NCBI RefSeq assembly: GCF_006385135.1
Contig: NZ_CP041025.1
Coordinates: 1,829,501 to 1,893,500 of the forward strand
Length of the DNA: 64,000 nucleotides
Reading direction: 5' to 3'
From: Paremcibacter congregatus
GTDB taxonomy: Bacteria > Pseudomonadota > Alphaproteobacteria > Sphingomonadales > Emcibacteraceae
Positions 59,624-64,000 of this stretch are shown piece by piece. The notes under the pieces are model-generated. The model did no database searches, was not told where the DNA came from, and saw only the letters and a list, made by a program, of their open reading frames with translations. Every line of letters starts with the position of its first letter. Positions within the stretch are counted from its first letter, which is position 1. The position numbers were made by a program, and so were the translations under genes.

Positions 59624-60895
59624 TTACATGAAGAGAGTTGCGGGCTGCTCTAGCGCCCCTTTGATAAACTGGATCAGTTCCGCGGCGACAAAGCCATCGA
59701 CGACCCGATGATCGAAAGATGAAGACAGATTCATCATCTGGCGGATCTGAATTTCACTGCCGTTGATCACCATCGGACGCGGGACAATTTTATTGACCCC
59801 GATGATGCTGACTTCCGGATGGTTGATCACCGGTGTGGTGACAATACCACCGATTTTGCCAAGACTGGTAATGGTCACGGTAGAGCCGGACAGCTCTTCC
59901 CGGGATGCCCTGCCCTCGCGACCGGCAGAAGTCACCCGCATCATTTCCGTCGCCATGTCCCAGATGTCGCGTACTTCCGCGTGGGATACCACGGGCACCA
60001 TCAGACCATTGGGGGTCTGGGTCGCAATGCCGAGGTGAACCCCGTCAAAGCGGCGTACCATACTTTGTTCCGCATCATAATGGGCATTGCACTCGGGGAA
60101 TTTCTCGAGCCCCTTCAGGGTCGCCATCATGATAAACGGCAGAATGGACAACTTTGGTTGTCCCTCTTCCCGATTGGCATTCATGAAATTGCGCAGTTTT
60201 TCAACTTCCGTAACATCGACTTCTTCCACATAGGAATAATGCGGGATGCTGCGTTTGCTGAGTTCCATCTGCTGAGCGATCTTGCGACGAATACCGATGA
60301 CCGGAATTTCTTCCACGCCCGTGCGGGCCTTCTTGGCGCCGTGGGAAATTCGTCCTCCCGCCGCGATAAAATCATCGAGATCCTGATGGCTGATGCGTCC
60401 GGCGGGGCCACTGCCCGGCACCTGGCTCAGGTCAATATTCTCTTCCAGGGCCCGTTTGCGGACCGCCGGAGACGCCAAAGGCTTGTCGCCGGTTTTGGCT
60501 TTCGGAGCTTTTGGCGGAGACACCGGCTTTGGCTTCGCGGCCACCGGCGCTGGCGCGGCCTTTACCGGTTCTGGCGTCTTGACTTCAGCGGCTTCTGGGG
60601 TCTTTTCTTCTGTTTTTGGCGCTTCTGCAGGGGCAGTATCGGCATTGCCGGCGCCTTCAACCTCAAACACCACCATCGGGGTACCCACGGTGACCATTTC
60701 ACCGGGCTGACCACTGATGGAGAGAATTTTCCCGTCCACCGGACTTGGCAGTTCAACCGTCGCCTTGTCCGTCATCATATCGATCAGAGGCTGGTCTTCG
60801 GTGACGATGTCGCCGACCTGAACATGCAAGGCCGCAATTTCAGCTTCGACGATGCCTTCCCCGAGATCGGGCAGATTAAAATAATATTGTCCCAT
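59624..60895 (-). CDS. bkdB: Branched-chain 2-oxoacid dehydrogenase E2 (dihydrolipoyl acyltransferase)
   Basis: The N-terminal lipoyl domain has the modified Lys in MMTDKATVE (about residue 43). A Pro/Ala/Lys-rich linker (about 85-135), a peripheral subunit-binding domain (SPAVRKRALEENIDLS) and the catalytic domain with SFDHRVVDG follow. I start at ATG 60895, three bases after the upstream stop; the frame open beyond it lies in the E1-beta gene. It is 423 residues long. Confidence 0.94.
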   Translation of the reverse strand: MGQYYFNLPDLGEGIVEAEIAALHVQVGDIVTEDQPLIDMMTDKATVELPSPVDGKILSISGQPGEMVTVGTPMVVFEVEGAGNADTAPAEAPKTEEKTPEAAEVKTPEPVKAAPAPVAAKPKPVSPPKAPKAKTGDKPLASPAVRKRALEENIDLSQVPGSGPAGRISHQDLDDFIAAGGRISHGAKKARTGVEEIPVIGIRRKIAQQMELSKRSIPHYSYVEEVDVTEVEKLRNFMNANREEGQPKLSILPFIMMATLKGLEKFPECNAHYDAEQSMVRRFDGVHLGIATQTPNGLMVPVVSHAEVRDIWDMATEMMRVTSAGREGRASREELSGSTVTITSLGKIGGIVTTPVINHPEVSIIGVNKIVPRPMVINGSEIQIRQMMNLSSSFDHRVVDGFVAAELIQFIKGALEQPATLFM

Positions 60896-60897
60896 GA

Positions 60898-61911
60898 TTA
60901 ACCCTCCATGACATGTTTTATGGCGTCCAGCACCCGCGCCTTGCCGGGGAAATATTCCCACTCGAAGGCATGCGGATAGGGCAGATCCCAGCCGGCAACC
61001 CGTTCGATCGGCGCTTCCAGTGCCCAGAAACATTCTTCCTGAATTTGTGACAGAATTTCCGCCCCGAAACCGCCGGTCTTTGTCGCCTCATGCACCACCA
61101 GACAGCGCCCGGTGCGGGTGACGGATTCAACGATATGTTCCAGATCCATCGGGATCAGGGTGCGCAGGTCAATGACCTCCACATCATAACCGGACAAATC
61201 CGCCGCCGCTGTGGAGACATGCACCATGGTGCCATAGGTAACGATGGTCATCTGAGTGCCCTTGCGCACCGTATTGGCTTTACCGATGGGAATGGTGTAA
61301 TGGCCTTCCGGCACTTCGCCGAGCTCATGTTTTTCCCAGGCCTGAGGCGGATCCTTCGGATCGCCGTAAAAAGGACCGTTATAGAGGCGCTTCGGTTCGA
61401 AAAACACCACCGGATCATTGTCTTCGATGGCGCTGATCAGCAGACCCTTGGCGTCATAAGGGTTTGACGGCATAATGGTTTTAATGCCGGATACATGGGT
61501 GAAGATGCCCTCCGGGCTCTGGGAATGGGTCTGACCGCCACGAATGCCGCCACCGCAAGGGGTACGCACTGTGATCGGGGCCCAATATTCCCCGCCGGAA
61601 CGATAACGCAGGCGGGACGCTTCTGACAGGATCTGGTCAAAGGCCGGATAAATATAATCGGAGAACTGAATTTCCGCGACCGGGCGCATTTCATTAACGC
61701 CCATGCCAATGGCCATCGCGATAATGCCGCCTTCGGCGATAGGCGTATCAAATACCCGCTGAAGACCATGCTTTTTCTGCAGGCCTTCGGTGCAGTTGAA
61801 AACCCCGCCGAAATAGCCGACATCTTCGCCAAAAATTACAACGCTATTGTCTTTTTCCAGCATCACGTCCTGGGCCGAGTTAATGGCCTGGACCATGTTC
61901 ATTTTCGCCAT
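60898..61911 (-). CDS. Branched-chain 2-oxoacid dehydrogenase E1 beta
   Basis: The transketolase-like beta subunit that, with E1 alpha, decarboxylates branched-chain 2-oxoacids using thiamine diphosphate. The GEDVGYFGGVF start, the Glu in RPVAEIQFSDYIYPA, and the C-terminal ATKTGGFGAEI region are typical. It is 337 residues long. Gene order E1a-E1b-E2-E3 with 2- to 9-base gaps defines the operon. Confidence 0.95.
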   Translation of the reverse strand: MAKMNMVQAINSAQDVMLEKDNSVVIFGEDVGYFGGVFNCTEGLQKKHGLQRVFDTPIAEGGIIAMAIGMGVNEMRPVAEIQFSDYIYPAFDQILSEASRLRYRSGGEYWAPITVRTPCGGGIRGGQTHSQSPEGIFTHVSGIKTIMPSNPYDAKGLLISAIEDNDPVVFFEPKRLYNGPFYGDPKDPPQAWEKHELGEVPEGHYTIPIGKANTVRKGTQMTIVTYGTMVHVSTAAADLSGYDVEVIDLRTLIPMDLEHIVESVTRTGRCLVVHEATKTGGFGAEILSQIQEECFWALEAPIERVAGWDLPYPHAFEWEYFPGKARVLDAIKHVMEG

Positions 61912-61913
61912 GG

Positions 61914-63146
61914 TTATACTCCCAACTGCTGACGTTGACGCCGCAGGTTATCCGGCATTTCTTCAAAGACATCTTCAAACATGCTGCTGACCGGCGGGCG
62001 TTCTCCGGTATTGAGCGTACCAAGGGCTTCGGCTTGTTTATATTTCTGCGTGACCAGAGAGGTTATTTCCGCCATGGCCTGAGTATGGCGTTCTTCAGAC
62101 CATTCACCAATCTCAATCAAATGACCTTTGAGCCGTTCGACCGGATCCCCCAGCGGCCAGACACGGGCTTCATCTTCCGGCCGGTATTTCGTCGGATCAT
62201 CACTGGTGGAATGGGCATCGGCGCGGTAGGTAAACAGTTCAATCAATGTCGGGCCGCCGCCATTACGCGCCCGTTCGGCCGCCCATTTTGTCACGGCATA
62301 AACCGCAAGGAAATCATTACCATCGACTCGCAAGCCCGGCATACCATATCCGATGCCACGACTGGCGAAGGTGGCTTTCTCACCGCCGGCGAAACCCTGG
62401 AAGCTGGAAATCGCCCACTGGTTATTGACCACATTAAGCAGTACCGGCGCGTCATATACGGCGGCAAAGGTCATGCCGTGATGGAAGTCCGCCGTCGCCG
62501 TCGTCCCTTCTCCAATCCAGGTAGAGGCAATGGCGTCTTCGCCCTTATAGGAGGAAGCCACCGCCCAACCGACTGCCTGACAAAACTGGGTGCCCAGATT
62601 ACCGGAGATCGAGAAAAAGTTTCCCTCTTTCCAGGTATACATGATCGGCAGCTGGCGACCTTTGCAATTGTCCCCCGCATTGGACAGACAATGGTTCATC
62701 ATATCGAGAAGATCGCGTCCCCGGGAAATCAGCAGGCCTTGCTGGCGATAGGAGGGAAAGAGCATATCATCTTTATCGAGCGCCATGGCCTGGGCAACCG
62801 CCACGGCTTCTTCGCCGCGGGATTTCATATAAAAGGACATTTTCCCGACCCGTTGCATATTCTGCATCCGGTCATCATAGATGCGGGTGGTCAGCATGTC
62901 GCGCAACCCCTGACGCAAGACTTCCGGATCGAGTTTCGGATCCCATTCCCCGTGGGCCTGACCCTTCATATTCAGCACCCGTATGATGCCGTTGGCGAAG
63001 GGGAAAAGTTCCTTGGGATCACTCATCACATGGGGGCGCGGCAAAGCGCCCGCATTGGAAATATCAAGGTCGTCGAATTCCGGTTTTTCTCCGGGACGAT
63101 GGCGGGGGGCAGGCACATTGAGATTTTTTGCGCTGTGGGGGACCAT
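61914..63146 (-). CDS. Branched-chain 2-oxoacid dehydrogenase E1 alpha
   Basis: The thiamine diphosphate-binding subunit: the GDP-like motif appears as IGEGTTATADFHHGMTFA (about residue 203) and NNQWAISS follows (about 241). The phosphorylation-loop-like TYRADAHSTSDDPTKYR is present. It is 410 residues long. It has a strong ribosome site (AAGGAGAAG) and is the first gene of the operon. Confidence 0.95.
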   Translation of the reverse strand: MVPHSAKNLNVPAPRHRPGEKPEFDDLDISNAGALPRPHVMSDPKELFPFANGIIRVLNMKGQAHGEWDPKLDPEVLRQGLRDMLTTRIYDDRMQNMQRVGKMSFYMKSRGEEAVAVAQAMALDKDDMLFPSYRQQGLLISRGRDLLDMMNHCLSNAGDNCKGRQLPIMYTWKEGNFFSISGNLGTQFCQAVGWAVASSYKGEDAIASTWIGEGTTATADFHHGMTFAAVYDAPVLLNVVNNQWAISSFQGFAGGEKATFASRGIGYGMPGLRVDGNDFLAVYAVTKWAAERARNGGGPTLIELFTYRADAHSTSDDPTKYRPEDEARVWPLGDPVERLKGHLIEIGEWSEERHTQAMAEITSLVTQKYKQAEALGTLNTGERPPVSSMFEDVFEEMPDNLRRQRQQLGV

Positions 63147-63215
63147 TTATACTTCTCCTTTTCCAGACATAATAACAGCAATTACGTGAAATTTCTTCCC
63201 ATTGATCCGTGAAAA

Positions 63216-63231
63216 TGCCATAATTACGGCA
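63216..63231. promoter_or_regulatory. Candidate Lrp-type operator between bkd operon and regulator
   Basis: TGCCATAATTACGGCA is a palindrome with a single mismatched pair, centred between the divergent bkd operon (start 63146) and regulator gene (start 63274). It fits the TA-rich centre and flanking half-sites of Lrp/AsnC operators. Confidence 0.55.
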
Positions 63232-63273
63232 CAATATTTATGGAAATACAAAAAATATGGGAAAATATACCAA

Positions 63274-63723
63274 ATGGATGCTTTAGATATAAAAATACTG
63301 AATCTGCTGCAGGATGACGCCTTGATGACGGTGGTCGAAATTGCGGATAAGATCGGTTCGTCAAAATCTGTTTGCTGGCGCCGGATACAACGGTTGCAGG
63401 ACGACGGGGTCATCAAAAAACGGGTGGCTCTTCTGGAGCATAATAAAGTCGGCCTGGATATTATTTTGTTTGCTCATGTCAAGATGACGGCCCATGGTCG
63501 AAAATTACCAAAGTTTATCGAGGTCATCAAGGATATCCCGCAAATCGTAGAGTGCTATACTCTTATGGGAAATGTGGATTTTCTGCTGAAAATCGTTGTC
63601 GAGGATATTCAGCAATATGAGGAATTATGGTGGAACCACTTATCCCCCATCGAAGGGGTGCAGGAAATCAATTCAACCATCGCCATGACAGAAGTCAAGC
63701 ATACCACCCGCCTGCCCCTGTAA
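63274..63723 (+). CDS. Lrp/AsnC family transcriptional regulator (probable BkdR)
   Basis: An N-terminal helix-turn-helix (MTVVEIADKIGSSKSVCWRR, about residues 17-36) and a C-terminal RAM ligand-binding domain. The length of 149 residues is normal. It is divergent from the bkd operon, the place of BkdR activators that respond to branched-chain amino acids. I start at ATG 63274; the open frame upstream crosses the candidate operator. kynU lies convergent on the other side, so tryptophan catabolism could be an alternative target. Confidence 0.9.
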   Translation: MDALDIKILNLLQDDALMTVVEIADKIGSSKSVCWRRIQRLQDDGVIKKRVALLEHNKVGLDIILFAHVKMTAHGRKLPKFIEVIKDIPQIVECYTLMGNVDFLLKIVVEDIQQYEELWWNHLSPIEGVQEINSTIAMTEVKHTTRLPL

Positions 63724-63746
63724 AGCAAAAAATCCGGTAAAAAAAT

Positions 63747-63772
63747 GGCTGCTCCTCAATCGAGAAGCAGCC
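63747..63772 (-). terminator. Terminator of kynU (minus strand)
   Basis: GGCTGCT and AGCAGCC form a 7-base stem; on the minus strand a T-run follows. Confidence 0.75.
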
Positions 63773-63793
63773 ACAGGTATCAGCCGCGACGGA

Positions 63794-64000
63794 TCAGGTC
63801 ACAGCAGTTAATTGGTTATATTTTGCATTTTTCCACAGATCATATTTCATGATCTTTTTCAGCCGTGCGACAGCATCCCAGACATCGACATACCGGACAT
63901 AAAGAGGGGTAAAACCAAAACGAACGATGTTCGGGGCCCGGAAGTCACCGATCACTTTGTCCGCAATCAGGGCCTGCATGATGGCATATCCATAGTCATG
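63794..64000 (-). CDS. kynU: Kynureninase, C-terminal part only (cut by window edge)
   Basis: The 68 visible residues match the end of kynureninase: HDYGYAIMQALI, IGDFRAPNIVRFGFTPLYVR and DVWDAVARLKKIM. The enzyme cleaves kynurenine to anthranilate and alanine with PLP. The frame is open to the window edge, so the start lies beyond 64000. Confidence 0.88.
   Translation of the reverse strand, partial: HDYGYAIMQALIADKVIGDFRAPNIVRFGFTPLYVRYVDVWDAVARLKKIMKYDLWKNAKYNQLTAVT

Noticed and set aside
59819-60901. 360-residue ORF antisense to the E2 gene
   Set aside because: A shadow of a high-GC third-position coding frame; composition is low-complexity and no ribosome site or family pattern is visible.
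61935-63212. 425-residue ORF antisense to the E1 alpha gene
   Set aside because: Same reason: the E1 alpha frame has clear family motifs and the antisense product has none.
1-64000. tRNA or rRNA genes
   Set aside because: I saw no cloverleaf with TTCGA-type loop and no rRNA sequence; the prophages use dif and not a tRNA as integration site.

Overview
The window is a piece of an alphaproteobacterial chromosome of moderate GC content. The backbone carries a dac-tmk-holB-metG-tatD-hydrolase run, a BacA/LmdC-like bactofilin plus M23 peptidase pair, glnE, a branched-chain 2-oxoacid dehydrogenase (bkd) operon with a divergent Lrp-type regulator, and a cysE gene followed by two cysteine desulfurases. 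This gene set fits Alphaproteobacteria. I cannot fix the order from sequence alone.

Layout. Positions 1-7.9 kb are housekeeping genes, all on the plus strand. Positions 7.98-28.21 kb hold two related tailless-phage prophages of about 9.9 and 10.3 kb, lying tail to tail in inverted orientation. Positions 28.5-64 kb are ordinary chromosome: histidine kinase, M16 peptidase, RluA, the YbbP/YbbA/TesA cluster, YbfF, PanE, sulfur genes, AnmK/TyrS, a large AsmA-like protein, GlnE, Bcp, a DUF455 protein, envelope genes, a DEAD-box helicase, the bkd operon, and the 3' end of kynU.

The prophages. Each encodes a DUF3693-like repressor, small early proteins, an HUH rolling-circle Rep, an FtsK/HerA-type packaging ATPase, and a 281-residue capsid protein whose pattern resembles corticovirus PM2 P2. 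Each also has several small membrane proteins, a repeat protein, a beta-rich spike candidate, a SleB-type cell-wall hydrolase, a 3TM holin, and a regulator with two helix-turn-helix segments. Neither has an integrase. Each is bounded by dif-like sites, at 7980-8007, 17889-17916 and 28190-28217. Joining the two outermost host arms rebuilds a site identical to E. coli dif at 24 of 28 positions as I recall that sequence, so integration by host XerCD at the chromosome terminus is the natural reading.

The two phages are nearly identical in early leader genes, capsid and lysis genes. They differ in the repressor/operator block and in the replication block, where the Rep proteins show no evident similarity outside the HUH fold. 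Heteroimmunity would explain why both can live in one cell. In both phages the attachment site lies inside the 3' end of the repressor gene, so integration swaps the repressor C-terminus. This resembles integration-dependent immunity of some mycobacteriophages, but uses host Xer recombination. I consider this pair, with its att-in-repressor design, the most interesting system in the window.
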